A stretch of DNA of 64,000 nt from Sphingobacteriaceae bacterium (GTDB taxonomy: Bacteria; Bacteroidota; Bacteroidia; B-17B0; Aurantibacillaceae), in assembly GCA_002319075.1 (NCBI GenBank), contig NVQB01000001.1:2542001-2606000 (forward strand). The letters run 5' to 3'. Shown in pieces: positions 50,727-59,547 of this stretch (its first letter is position 1; each line of letters begins with the position of its first letter). The notes beneath the pieces were generated by a model, which saw only the letters and a program-made list of their open reading frames with translations, was not told the origin of the DNA and did no database searches. A program made the position numbers and the translations under genes.

Positions 50727-51983
50727 TTAGTTAGAGCGAATGATAATTGCATTGGCAACCCATTGATAGAGAATAAAAGCAATGAGGTAGATGGTCACGA
50801 AAATATTAAAAAAGTCTCCGGATTCGTTAAAATTCACGATTCCTAATACCCCGGTTAAAAGCATGGCGATAGAATAAATAGCCAGGGCCGTTCTGCCTTT
50901 GCTTTTAGCAGCAGCGGCAAATGTGCCGGCAATAGGTATGGCCATGCTAAACATCAAAATGCATAACAGGAGAAATTCATAATTCCGGAAAAGTAAAAAA
51001 GCAATTCCTGAAAGTACCGACACTAAAAGACTAATGCCGGTGAAGTTGGACGACCTGGTTTCATTATCGTCTAAAGCATAACGTCCGTATACATTAAGAC
51101 GTAAAAAAAGATTAGAGAGCGGAGTAATGATCCAGGTAGTTAAAGCAAAAATTGTGTAAAGCACCACTATGGGAACCGTTATAACCTGTATACCTGGATA
51201 GTGATCTCCCAGGGTACGAATAACATTAGAACCAATGTAAAAACCAATAATAACAAACCATTGCGCCTTACCTTTTAAATTTCCTATCCAGAAAGCGTAA
51301 CGTAAAAACAGCCTGTAAAACAAATAACGCGCTTTTAAAGCTTCTACCATGCCCGCGCGGGCATGACTGTTGCCTGGATCGATGGAAAGTGATTGTTTAA
51401 AGTGTTCGAGTGCTTTTTTATGCTCGCTTTTTTCTAAAAGTCCCCAACCAAGATTAGCGTGAGTTGCTGCGTTATCAGGATCGAAATAGAGAGCCTCGTT
51501 AATGGTATCGTAAGCTTGCTGTTTATTGTCGAGTTTAATTAAAGCTTTGGCTCTGGCATTGAGGCAACCAATGTTTTCGGCTTCAATGGCCAGCCCTTCA
51601 TTCGCAGCATCCAGAGCTTTTTGCCACTCTTTTTTATTTAGCAGGAGAATAGATTTTAATTCATAGTATTCTGCTTTATAAGGATTGAGCGTAATGGCCG
51701 AATAACAAAAACTTTCAGCTTCTTTTGAGTCTGTTCCCAAAGCAACAATGGCCGCCACATAAAAACTAAAATCATCAGATGGACTTGAAAAGATGCCTTG
51801 TTTAGCATGACGTTCGGCATCCTTCTTTTTATCAAGATGCAGAGCGCAAAGTGCCAGCATAGAATGGAAATAGCCATTAGTGGGATCGCTGGTAACAAGT
51901 GCTCCGTATTCCTTTTCAGCTTCTGCGTAACGCCTGTGTTCAAAAAGGAGCGCAGCTTTCTGTAGTTGTTTTTCTTCGAACAT
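50727..51983 (-). CDS. TPR protein with six C-terminal membrane segments
   Basis: A 418-residue protein. Residues 1-210 are about six TPR repeats (AEKEYGALVTSDPTNGYFH, AYDTINEALYFDPDNAATHANLGWGLL, ALEHFKQSLSIDPGNSHA). Residues 215-418 contain about six hydrophobic spans (for example VITVPIVVLYTIFALTTWI, LLVSVLSGIAFLLF, ALAIYSIAMLLTGVLGIV). No signal peptide, so the TPR part should face the cytoplasm. It starts 3 nt after the stop of the TPR-AAA gene, and the two N-terminal domains are of the same kind. Probably a membrane partner of that ATPase; function unknown. Confidence 0.78.
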   Translation of the reverse strand: MFEEKQLQKAALLFEHRRYAEAEKEYGALVTSDPTNGYFHSMLALCALHLDKKKDAERHAKQGIFSSPSDDFSFYVAAIVALGTDSKEAESFCYSAITLNPYKAEYYELKSILLLNKKEWQKALDAANEGLAIEAENIGCLNARAKALIKLDNKQQAYDTINEALYFDPDNAATHANLGWGLLEKSEHKKALEHFKQSLSIDPGNSHARAGMVEALKARYLFYRLFLRYAFWIGNLKGKAQWFVIIGFYIGSNVIRTLGDHYPGIQVITVPIVVLYTIFALTTWIITPLSNLFLRLNVYGRYALDDNETRSSNFTGISLLVSVLSGIAFLLFRNYEFLLLCILMFSMAIPIAGTFAAAAKSKGRTALAIYSIAMLLTGVLGIVNFNESGDFFNIFVTIYLIAFILYQWVANAIIIRSN

Positions 51984-51986
51984 AGA

Positions 51987-53312
51987 CTATTTTTTTATTT
52001 TCAGATAGTCTAAAATTTCGTCGTAGAGCCCCGACTCATTGGCATACAAGGCATAATTGCGCGCTACAGTAAACCATTCTTTGGTAGAGGGAACAACACG
52101 TTTTACAGCGGAAGAAAAATCTTTGGTCACAATAGGAGCGGGAATGCCGGTTTTCATGGCTTCTGTGAGCTTATCTTCAATTACCACATCAACCAGTGAT
52201 TTAAGATCTGCGCCCGAAAATTCTTTGGTTTTCGAAACCACATCTGTTGTATCAAGGTCTTTTAAGGGTTTGCCTTTTAAATGAATATCTAAAATTTGTT
52301 TGCGTGCATCTTCATCGGGTGGTTGCACAAAAATAATGCGGTCAAAGCGGCCCGGTCTTCTGAATGCCGGATCTAAATGCCAGGGAGCATTGGTAGCAGC
52401 GAGAATGAGAACCCCTTCGTTGGATGCGTCGAGTCCGTCCATCTCGCTTAAAAATTGATTAATTAAATGTCTGCCAGTAGAATTTTTCATGTCAGAACGA
52501 TTCGCGCCTAAGGCATCTACTTCATCAAAAAATAAAACGCAGGGGGTATTTTTTCTTGCCAGCTCAAATAGTTTGTGAAGGTTTTTTTCACTGTTACCCA
52601 TCCACATATCAAGAATGTCGTTAATGCCAACACTGATAAATTTGGCGTTCACTTCTCCCGCTGTAGCCCTTGCTATGTGTGTCTTTCCGCAACCCGGCGG
52701 TCCGTACAATAAAATGCCTCCACCGGTTTTTTTACCGTAGGCTTTATAAAGTTCAGAATGTGTAATGGGGTGAATGATTTTTAAGCGGATCTCTTCCTTC
52801 ACCTTATTCATGCCGCCAATGTCTTCAAATTTTGTAGAAGGTCGTTCTATAGTTAGCTTATCACTGAATTGTTCTTGTTCTTCGTTTTCTTCGGAGCTTT
52901 GCATTTGCGCAGCGGGACTGCGAAAAACGGCATCTAATTCCTTATCAGAAAGTGTATTATCTTTTGCAAGGGCTTGCTGGTATTGCTCCTGCGCTTGCGA
53001 ATGTTGACCGTCTTTTAAAAGTACTTTCGCAAACAAAAGATGGTATTCGGCAGCAATAGATGGCATAGCGCATAGTTCTTCAAGAAGCACTTCTGCAACC
53101 GCGTAATTTCCCTGGTTGTAACAAGCCTTGCAGAGCCCGCATTTTGCTTCTAAGTTTCCTTTAGAATAGTCGAGTACCAATTTGTATTCTTTTTCTGCGT
53201 CAGCAAAATTAGCGCTACTCATTAATATTTGTGCGAGGTATAAACGCAGGGGAACGTTATCGGGTGAAACCGAGAGGGCTTCTTTCAGGTTTTTGATGGC
53301 TTCAGAACTCAT
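51987..53312 (-). CDS. TPR-AAA+ ATPase
   Basis: A 441-residue cytoplasmic ATPase. Residues 1-120 are TPR repeats (LRLYLAQILMSSANFADAEKEY, AEVLLEEL). After an acidic linker (EENEEQEQFSD) comes a single classic AAA module: FEDIGGMNKVKEEI, Walker A GPPGCGKT at 204-211, pore-loop-like DILDMWMGNSEKN, Walker B FFDE at 261-264, and the second region of homology with Arg fingers (ATNAPWHLDPAFRRPGRFDR). It resembles the Vps4/spastin/ClpV-unrelated single-ring AAA group more than FtsH, as there is no protease domain. The TPR arm probably recruits substrate or its membrane partner. Confidence 0.88.
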   Translation of the reverse strand: MSSEAIKNLKEALSVSPDNVPLRLYLAQILMSSANFADAEKEYKLVLDYSKGNLEAKCGLCKACYNQGNYAVAEVLLEELCAMPSIAAEYHLLFAKVLLKDGQHSQAQEQYQQALAKDNTLSDKELDAVFRSPAAQMQSSEENEEQEQFSDKLTIERPSTKFEDIGGMNKVKEEIRLKIIHPITHSELYKAYGKKTGGGILLYGPPGCGKTHIARATAGEVNAKFISVGINDILDMWMGNSEKNLHKLFELARKNTPCVLFFDEVDALGANRSDMKNSTGRHLINQFLSEMDGLDASNEGVLILAATNAPWHLDPAFRRPGRFDRIIFVQPPDEDARKQILDIHLKGKPLKDLDTTDVVSKTKEFSGADLKSLVDVVIEDKLTEAMKTGIPAPIVTKDFSSAVKRVVPSTKEWFTVARNYALYANESGLYDEILDYLKIKK

Positions 53313-53396
53313 GTTGTAAAATTATCAATTATTATTTGAGGATGCTATTTTAGCGGCAGATTCCAGTGACCTGCAAATACAAAAGCACTATTTGCT

Positions 53397-53404
53397 TATC
53401 TTTA
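53397..53404 (+). promoter_or_regulatory. -7-like element abutting the TTG start at 53409
   Basis: TATCTTTA, one base from TAnnTTTG, ends 4 nt before the TTG start codon. No -33 element seen. Confidence 0.35.
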
Positions 53405-53408
53405 GACT

Positions 53409-53987
53409 TTGACAAACAACTTGAAAATAAGTTTAAACACATCCTTGCTCAGCAAGCTCTTTTTATTTCTGGGTTTGTTGCCTTTTTATGCCATAATTGG
53501 CCAAACTAAAAATACAGAATGGTTGGTTAGTTCATCGTCGGTTACTTTTAAAATAAAGAATGCGGGCCTAACGGTGAATGGTTCGTTTCTGGGTTTAAAT
53601 GCAAAAATTAACTTTGACGCATCAAAAAGTGCCGGTAATTCTATACAAGCCACTGTAGAAGCAAAGACTATTGATACAGATAATAATACGCGCAACGCGC
53701 ATTTAAAAAAAGCGGAATATTTTGATGTAGAGAAGTATCCGAAAATTTCGTTGGTTTCCACTTTTTTCGGAAAAGATAAGGAGGCTTTCAGAGGCTATTT
53801 TAATATTACCATCAAAGACAAAACAAAAGCTGTAACGGTACCATTTACTTTCAGTGAGAAAAATGGCAAAGGGGTTTTTAAGGGAAGCTTTACATTAAAC
53901 CGATTGGACTTTGGGGTAGGCGAGTCCAGCATTATTCTTTCAGATAATGTCACTGTAACTCTTGAAGTAAATGTGCTGAAGAAATAA
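53409..53987 (+). CDS. YceI-family periplasmic protein
   Basis: A 192-residue protein. Signal peptide about 1-31 (KLFLFLGLLPFYAIIGQ). The mature part is the YceI lipocalin-like beta-barrel: TEWLVSSSSVTFKIKNAGLTV, VEAKTIDTDNNTRNAHLKKAEYFDVEKYPKISLVS-type central signature, and LNRLDFGVGE near the end. Family members bind polyisoprenoids or similar lipids in the periplasm, or act in stress; the ligand here is unknown. The start is TTG (a second TTG is four codons on); no ATG exists before the signal peptide. Its stop is directly adjacent to the stop of the convergent ABC ATPase gene. Confidence 0.88.
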   Translation: MTNNLKISLNTSLLSKLFLFLGLLPFYAIIGQTKNTEWLVSSSSVTFKIKNAGLTVNGSFLGLNAKINFDASKSAGNSIQATVEAKTIDTDNNTRNAHLKKAEYFDVEKYPKISLVSTFFGKDKEAFRGYFNITIKDKTKAVTVPFTFSEKNGKGVFKGSFTLNRLDFGVGESSIILSDNVTVTLEVNVLKK

Positions 53988-54662
53988 TTAGTCTGTTTCT
54001 TTCTCTATCCTTCCGTCTAACAAATTAATAATACGCGAACCGTAAGCCGCATTTTTTTCGGAGTGTGTTACCTGGATAATAGTCACATTACTTTCTTTAT
54101 TAAGTTTGCTGAAGAGTTCCATTATTTCTTCGCCCTGTTTAGAATTCAGATTTCCTGTTGGTTCGTCGGCCAATAATAATTTAGGATTGTCAATCAAGGC
54201 TCTGGCAATACCAACTATCTGTTGTTGTCCGCCGGATAATTGCGTGGGAAACAGATCTTTTTTTCCGACAATATTAAAACGGTCGAGCATGTCAGATACG
54301 GCGGCTTTGCGTTCAGAAGACTTCATGTCGCGATACAACAAAGGGGTTTCAATATTTTCGGCAACTGTTAGTTCATCAATTAAGTGGTAAGCCTGGAAGA
54401 CAAATCCAATGTGATCTTTATAGAGTTGTGAACGGTATTTTTCTTTCAATTCCTTCACACTTTTATCCAGGAATTTGTATTCCCCTTCGTCAAAAGTATC
54501 CAACATGCCAATGACGTTTAACAAAGTTGATTTTCCAGAACCCGATGGGCCCATGATGGAAACAAACTCTCCTTCGTTTATAGTTAAATTAATGTCTCGC
54601 AATAAAAATGTTTTATTTCCACCGCTGTTTACATACTTGTAGATGTTTTTTAATTCTATCAT
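53988..54662 (-). CDS. ABC transporter ATPase, MacB/LolD type
   Basis: A 224-residue nucleotide-binding subunit energising MacB/FtsX-type permeases. Walker A GPSGSGKST at 38-46, Q-loop Gln90 (VFQAYHLIDELTV), signature LSGGQ at 142-146, Walker B LLLADEPTGNLNS from 162, H-loop in QVTHSE. The signature continues QQIVGIARAL where QQRVAIARAL is usual; the Arg is replaced by Ile. Last gene of a five-gene operon, 28 nt after the fourth permease. It is the only ATPase, so it probably serves all of them or they act as mixed dimers. Confidence 0.93.
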   Translation of the reverse strand: MIELKNIYKYVNSGGNKTFLLRDINLTINEGEFVSIMGPSGSGKSTLLNVIGMLDTFDEGEYKFLDKSVKELKEKYRSQLYKDHIGFVFQAYHLIDELTVAENIETPLLYRDMKSSERKAAVSDMLDRFNIVGKKDLFPTQLSGGQQQIVGIARALIDNPKLLLADEPTGNLNSKQGEEIMELFSKLNKESNVTIIQVTHSEKNAAYGSRIINLLDGRIEKETD

Positions 54663-54690
54663 AAGAAGTTTAGCTAATTATTAAGTAATG

Positions 54691-57090
54691 TTATTCAGAT
54701 CTTAAACTCTTCACCGGATTTACAATCGCAGCTTTAATAGCCTTATAACTCACGGCTAAGAAGGCAACGCACAAGGAAGTTAGCATGGCAACCACATATA
54801 TGCCGGCGTTCATTTGAATGTGGTAAACAAAATTATTGAGCCATTTACTCATTACTAACCAGGCCAGTGGGGCTGCTATTACAAATGCTACACCAATTAA
54901 AACGGCAAATTCTTTAGAGAAAAGAATCAGAATACTGGGTATACTTGCTCCCAGCACTTTTCTTATTCCCACTTCTTTTGTTTTTTGAACCACCATAAAA
55001 GAAATCAAGCCATACAAACCCAGGCAGGAAATAAAAATCGCTAAGCCTGCGAAGATCTTATAGAGCAGTGCCATTTGCGATTCCTGCTGGTAAAAATTTT
55101 CAATGGTTTCGTCCATAAAGGAGCCGTCGTACACATAGTCTGGAAAGAATTTATCCCAGGTATCCTGAATTTCTCTTTGCGTTTTCAACATATTTTGTGT
55201 TTGCAGTTTTATACAGGTAAGCTGGTAACGATTTCTTTTTGAAGAGATCATAATTGGTTTTACTTCTTCACGTAAAGAATTTGTTTTAAAATCTTTAACC
55301 ACGCCACAAATCGATTTCCATTTTCCACCGCCTATTCTTAGGTCTTTTCCCAGGGCTTGTTCGGGCGATGCGATGTTTAATTTTCTAAGAAGGGTTTCGT
55401 TCACAACTACGGTACTTATTGTGTCGCTCTTAGCGTAGGCTTTCCCTGCGAGGAATTGTAAGCCAAAAGTTTTAAAATAATCTTCATCGCCAAATTTTAA
55501 ATACAAAGTAAAATTTTCGTCGGGTTTATGATCTACGGCAAAATTCGTTCCCTGATTACTATCCGAAGAAGGCATGTCGCTGGCGAAGGAGATTTCTGTT
55601 ACTCCTGGAATTTTTGCAAGTGCTTCTTTAAATGCAGGCTGATTTTTTAGTGTTGTACTATCTGTGTTCCCCCCCAATAATAAAAGGGCATCTTTATTAA
55701 AACCAAGATCAGCGTTACGCACATAATTCATCTGGGAAATAGCTACTATAACACCAATTATCAGTACCTGTGAAATAGCGAACTGAATTACCACTAATGT
55801 TCTGCGTAAAGAAATTCCACCAACTGTTGCGGAGGTAATTTTATTTCTAAGGGCGATGATAGGCGTAAATCCTGATAGGATAAATGAAGGATAAATTCCC
55901 GCAAGCAGGGTAACTAAAATTATGGATAGGATAAAAAAGAGGAAGGTTTGTAAATTAAACAGGCTTAAGTCTTCTTCAATCGAAACAACGTGCTTGATGT
56001 AGGGAAGTGCCAGCCATGCCAGGACGAGAGAAATTAGAGCCGCAATAAGAACAATAAATTTAGTTTCTACGATCATTTGCCAGAACAATTGATGACGGTT
56101 ACTTCCAAGAACTTTACGGATGCCAACCTCCTTAGACCTTCCCACTGCTTGTGCCGTTGAGAGATTTATAAAATTGATGCAAGCCATCAGGATGATCAGA
56201 AAGCCAATTAAAGATAAGGTGGTAAGAGTGCTGCGCGCCATAACGTGTGTTCCAGTATTGCCGATGTTCGTATCGTAATGAATTTCTTTTAAGGGGCGAA
56301 GTAAGTTTAGCCTTAGATTTTTGCCTTCGTTCTTATAGTATTTTTTTGAAAGCCCGACCAATTGTTTTTCAATGGCGTCTTCGGTAACATTTTCCGGGAA
56401 AAGCATGTAGATCTGAAAGTTGCTTGTAGTGGAACCCCAATCATCCTGGTAGTTGTACATTTTGGCATTCTTTATCGTGATAAACGAGCCAATCACATTC
56501 ATGCGAAAATCTGAGTTGTAGGGTGCATCTTCAATTATACCGGCTATCCGAAAATCTATGGCATTATCAAGTCTTAGAGTTTTTCCTACAACTGTTTTCC
56601 AGTCGTTATAATATTTCAATGCAGTACTTTTACTTAGTACCACTGCATTTGGCTGAGACAGTACTGTAGCATTTCCCACTAACCATTTCGCCTGGAGGAT
56701 ATCAAAATACTCTGGATCAGCAAAGTATACGCCGTGATCTTCTACAAATTTTTTGTTTTGCGAGCCTTGTCCTATTGTGATCTGGTTTCCAAAAGTACTG
56801 CAAAACGCGCCGATTTTAATATTCGGGAGATCTGCACGCAATGCTTCAAGGGCAGGAAATGGAATTCCCGGAGTATAATCAATGCCATCTGAATAAGTGT
56901 CCTGCGTATAAATATGATAGATGTTATCGTAATTCGGTCTGAACTTATCGTAGCTCAATTCATAACGCACCACTAGAAATAACAGGAGACAGGCAGCGAT
57001 GCCAATAGCGAGGCCGGCCACATTAATAATTGCATAGCCTTTGTGGCGGATTAGATTTCGGTAAGCGGTTTTAAAATAATTGAGAATCAT
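54691..57090 (-). CDS. MacB/FtsX-family ABC permease
   Basis: A 799-residue permease of the long Bacteroidota MacB/FtsX form. First membrane helix and motif YRNLIRHKGYAIINVAGLAIGIA (about 11-33, split by turns), a periplasmic core (about 45-280), a three-helix FtsX block with FINLSTAQAVGRSKEVGIRKVLGS, a fourth helix, a second periplasmic core (about 450-660), and a final three-helix FtsX block with KTKEVGIRKVLGASIPSI. It ends NPVKSLRSE, the shared terminus of the series. Family members move lipoproteins, peptides or signals across the envelope; substrate unknown. Eleven nt after the preceding permease gene. Confidence 0.92.
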   Translation of the reverse strand: MILNYFKTAYRNLIRHKGYAIINVAGLAIGIAACLLLFLVVRYELSYDKFRPNYDNIYHIYTQDTYSDGIDYTPGIPFPALEALRADLPNIKIGAFCSTFGNQITIGQGSQNKKFVEDHGVYFADPEYFDILQAKWLVGNATVLSQPNAVVLSKSTALKYYNDWKTVVGKTLRLDNAIDFRIAGIIEDAPYNSDFRMNVIGSFITIKNAKMYNYQDDWGSTTSNFQIYMLFPENVTEDAIEKQLVGLSKKYYKNEGKNLRLNLLRPLKEIHYDTNIGNTGTHVMARSTLTTLSLIGFLIILMACINFINLSTAQAVGRSKEVGIRKVLGSNRHQLFWQMIVETKFIVLIAALISLVLAWLALPYIKHVVSIEEDLSLFNLQTFLFFILSIILVTLLAGIYPSFILSGFTPIIALRNKITSATVGGISLRRTLVVIQFAISQVLIIGVIVAISQMNYVRNADLGFNKDALLLLGGNTDSTTLKNQPAFKEALAKIPGVTEISFASDMPSSDSNQGTNFAVDHKPDENFTLYLKFGDEDYFKTFGLQFLAGKAYAKSDTISTVVVNETLLRKLNIASPEQALGKDLRIGGGKWKSICGVVKDFKTNSLREEVKPIMISSKRNRYQLTCIKLQTQNMLKTQREIQDTWDKFFPDYVYDGSFMDETIENFYQQESQMALLYKIFAGLAIFISCLGLYGLISFMVVQKTKEVGIRKVLGASIPSILILFSKEFAVLIGVAFVIAAPLAWLVMSKWLNNFVYHIQMNAGIYVVAMLTSLCVAFLAVSYKAIKAAIVNPVKSLRSE

Positions 57091-57101
57091 ATTAGATGAA
57101 T

Positions 57102-59489
57102 TTATTCGGATCTTAAACTAGTAACTGGATTTGACAGGGCAGCACGAATGGACTGGTAGCTAACGGTTATTAAAGCGAGCAATACAATAAGGCAAATGGG
57201 TAAAACAAACAGTGCGGGTTTTAAGGACATACGGTAGGCATAGAGTTCCAGCCATTTGTTTATAGCCCACCAGGCCGCAGGAACAGAGATGCAGGCTGCA
57301 ATAAAAATTAATTTTAAAAAGTCTGAAGATAGATTTTGTATTATTGATCTTGCCGAAGCTCCCAGAACTTTTCTTATACCCATTTCTTTCGCCCGTCTCT
57401 CGGCAGACAATGCAGCCATGCCAAAGAGTCCGATACAGGAAATGAAAATGGTAAGCAATGCGGAAAAGGCTACAATTTTTTTCCATTTTTCTTCGCTTTC
57501 ATACTGTTTATAAATTGTATCATCGAGAAAGCTATACTGGTAGGGAGTGGCGGGAAACATGGTCTTAATTGTCTTCTCAATATGTCGCAAAGCTGCAGTT
57601 CTGCCGGCTGGGTTTATTTTTACATACAGCAAGTTATAGTGCATTTGCGGGTCCATTGTAAAGAATTGTGATTTCAATTCCTGTGAAAGCGGACCATTTT
57701 GAAAGTTTTTAACAACGCCTATCACGCTATATTTTTTATTGCTGTAATGAAAATCAACAATTTCACCTATTGGATTTTTCCATCCGGCTTCCTTTACAAA
57801 TTTTTCATTTACCATTGCTGAACCGATGGAGTCGGAAGGAAATTCTTTAGAAAAGTTTCGCCCCATAACAACCGGTATCTTTAACAGGGAAAAACTCTCT
57901 TCATCAATTTTGTCCATCTTGAATCCCAGGTTAACTGTTCCATTAACATGCGCCAAGGTATAACGCTCGCCACCTTGTCGACCTGAAACCCTTTGAATTG
58001 CGGGTTCTTTTTGTAGTTCGTTTTTTACACTTTGTAATTTAAAAGCAGTCATATTGCCCGTTAGTACAGAGATGATATTTTCTTTTTCGTATCCAAGATC
58101 GTAGTGAATCATAAAATTGAATTGAGAATAAATAGCAAGTGTTGCGATAATAAAAAAACTTGCTAAAGTAAATTGCAGAACAACTAAACTTTTCGACAGG
58201 TAATTTTTACCTGAAAAGCGTAATTTTCCGTAAAGCGTTTCTACAGGATTGAAGCCCGAGAGAACCAGTGCGGGATAGGAACCGGCAAGAAAACCAGTAA
58301 GTAAAAATAAAAGACTATACCCTAAAATGAGTTCGATATCGAAGAGGTAAGAGAAAGAAAGTTCTTTGCCGGAAACAGAATTAAAAAATGGAAGTACTAA
58401 AACAACCAAAAGAATGGCAAAGACAAAAGAAAATAAGCTCATCACGAAAGATTCACCAAGAAACTGAAGGATCAACTGTTTTCGCTGACTTCCTACAACT
58501 TTACGAATGCCAATTTCTTTTGCTCTTTTTAAAGAACGCGCTACTGTGAGATTCACAAAATTAATGCAGGCTATCAGCAGGATAAATGCGGCAATACCAA
58601 CAAGTATGTAGGAATAAACGGGGTTGCTGCCATCAGAAAGTCCATTGCCTGAAACGTAATTTGTATCCAGATGCATATCACTAAGTGCTTGAAGATGATA
58701 AACATATTTGTCGTCGAATTCGTATTTTTCACGCATTTCTTTTATCTGGATCGCAGCTTCGCTTTGATAAATGCTGTTACATTTTGCAGCTACTATTTTT
58801 AAATCAGATCCTGGTTTTAAAACTACAAAGGTGTTCAGAAAAGAATTCATCCATTCTGTATCATTTTCGTAAAGCTGGTGTAACTTGATAGGTAAAAGCA
58901 TTTGCGCTTTTATGGAAGAGTTTATGGGAGAATTTTTAAGAACTGCAGTTACCGTAAAATCTGAAAAGGCGGTATCTGCATTCATATGTAAGGTTTTCCC
59001 GACAACATCTGATTTCCCGAAATATTTCTTTGCCAGATCTTCTGAGATAACCACAGAGTGGAGATCCTTTAAGGGATTAATCGCATTGCCAAATAAAACC
59101 GGGAAAGTGAAAACTGAAAGAAAATTTTCGTCAACCCATAAAGCGTCTTGCCAGAGGACATCTTTATTTTTCTGAATGTCGCAGGAGGCAAATTGAATTC
59201 TCACAAAATCTTCTATTTCAGGGATATTTTTTTTAAAAGTGGGGCCCGGCATCATGCCTGTGCTGGAAGTATAGCTCACTTCGCCTTTTGAGTCGATCAT
59301 ATCCAGGGTGAGATGATAAATCTGTTCTCCCTTTTTATGAAATCTGTCGAAGCTGGTTTCGTCTTTCGCGTATAAAAAAATAAGCATGCAGCAGGCAATG
59401 CCAAGGCTAAGACCAAAAATATTTATAAAGGAAAAAAATTTGTTCCTCCAGAGATTGCGAAGTGCCGTTATGATATAGTTCTTTAACAT
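57102..59489 (-). CDS. MacB/FtsX-family ABC permease
   Basis: A 795-residue paralogue with the same two-block layout: opening LRNLWRNKFFSFINIFGLSLGIA, first FtsX block with ACINFVNLTVARSLKRAKEIGIRKVVGS, second with RRAKEMGIRKVLGASARSI, and terminus NPVTSLRSE. The periplasmic cores differ strongly from the neighbours, suggesting a distinct substrate or partner surface. It has Cys pairs at IACCMLIF in the first helix. Fifty-eight nt separate it from the previous gene, the largest gap in the operon. Confidence 0.92.
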   Translation of the reverse strand: MLKNYIITALRNLWRNKFFSFINIFGLSLGIACCMLIFLYAKDETSFDRFHKKGEQIYHLTLDMIDSKGEVSYTSSTGMMPGPTFKKNIPEIEDFVRIQFASCDIQKNKDVLWQDALWVDENFLSVFTFPVLFGNAINPLKDLHSVVISEDLAKKYFGKSDVVGKTLHMNADTAFSDFTVTAVLKNSPINSSIKAQMLLPIKLHQLYENDTEWMNSFLNTFVVLKPGSDLKIVAAKCNSIYQSEAAIQIKEMREKYEFDDKYVYHLQALSDMHLDTNYVSGNGLSDGSNPVYSYILVGIAAFILLIACINFVNLTVARSLKRAKEIGIRKVVGSQRKQLILQFLGESFVMSLFSFVFAILLVVLVLPFFNSVSGKELSFSYLFDIELILGYSLLFLLTGFLAGSYPALVLSGFNPVETLYGKLRFSGKNYLSKSLVVLQFTLASFFIIATLAIYSQFNFMIHYDLGYEKENIISVLTGNMTAFKLQSVKNELQKEPAIQRVSGRQGGERYTLAHVNGTVNLGFKMDKIDEESFSLLKIPVVMGRNFSKEFPSDSIGSAMVNEKFVKEAGWKNPIGEIVDFHYSNKKYSVIGVVKNFQNGPLSQELKSQFFTMDPQMHYNLLYVKINPAGRTAALRHIEKTIKTMFPATPYQYSFLDDTIYKQYESEEKWKKIVAFSALLTIFISCIGLFGMAALSAERRAKEMGIRKVLGASARSIIQNLSSDFLKLIFIAACISVPAAWWAINKWLELYAYRMSLKPALFVLPICLIVLLALITVSYQSIRAALSNPVTSLRSE

Positions 59490-59547
59490 TTTAGTAGTAT
59501 GGTTTCATTTAGGTAAATGTTCAAACACTGTTTTTACATATGCTTCA

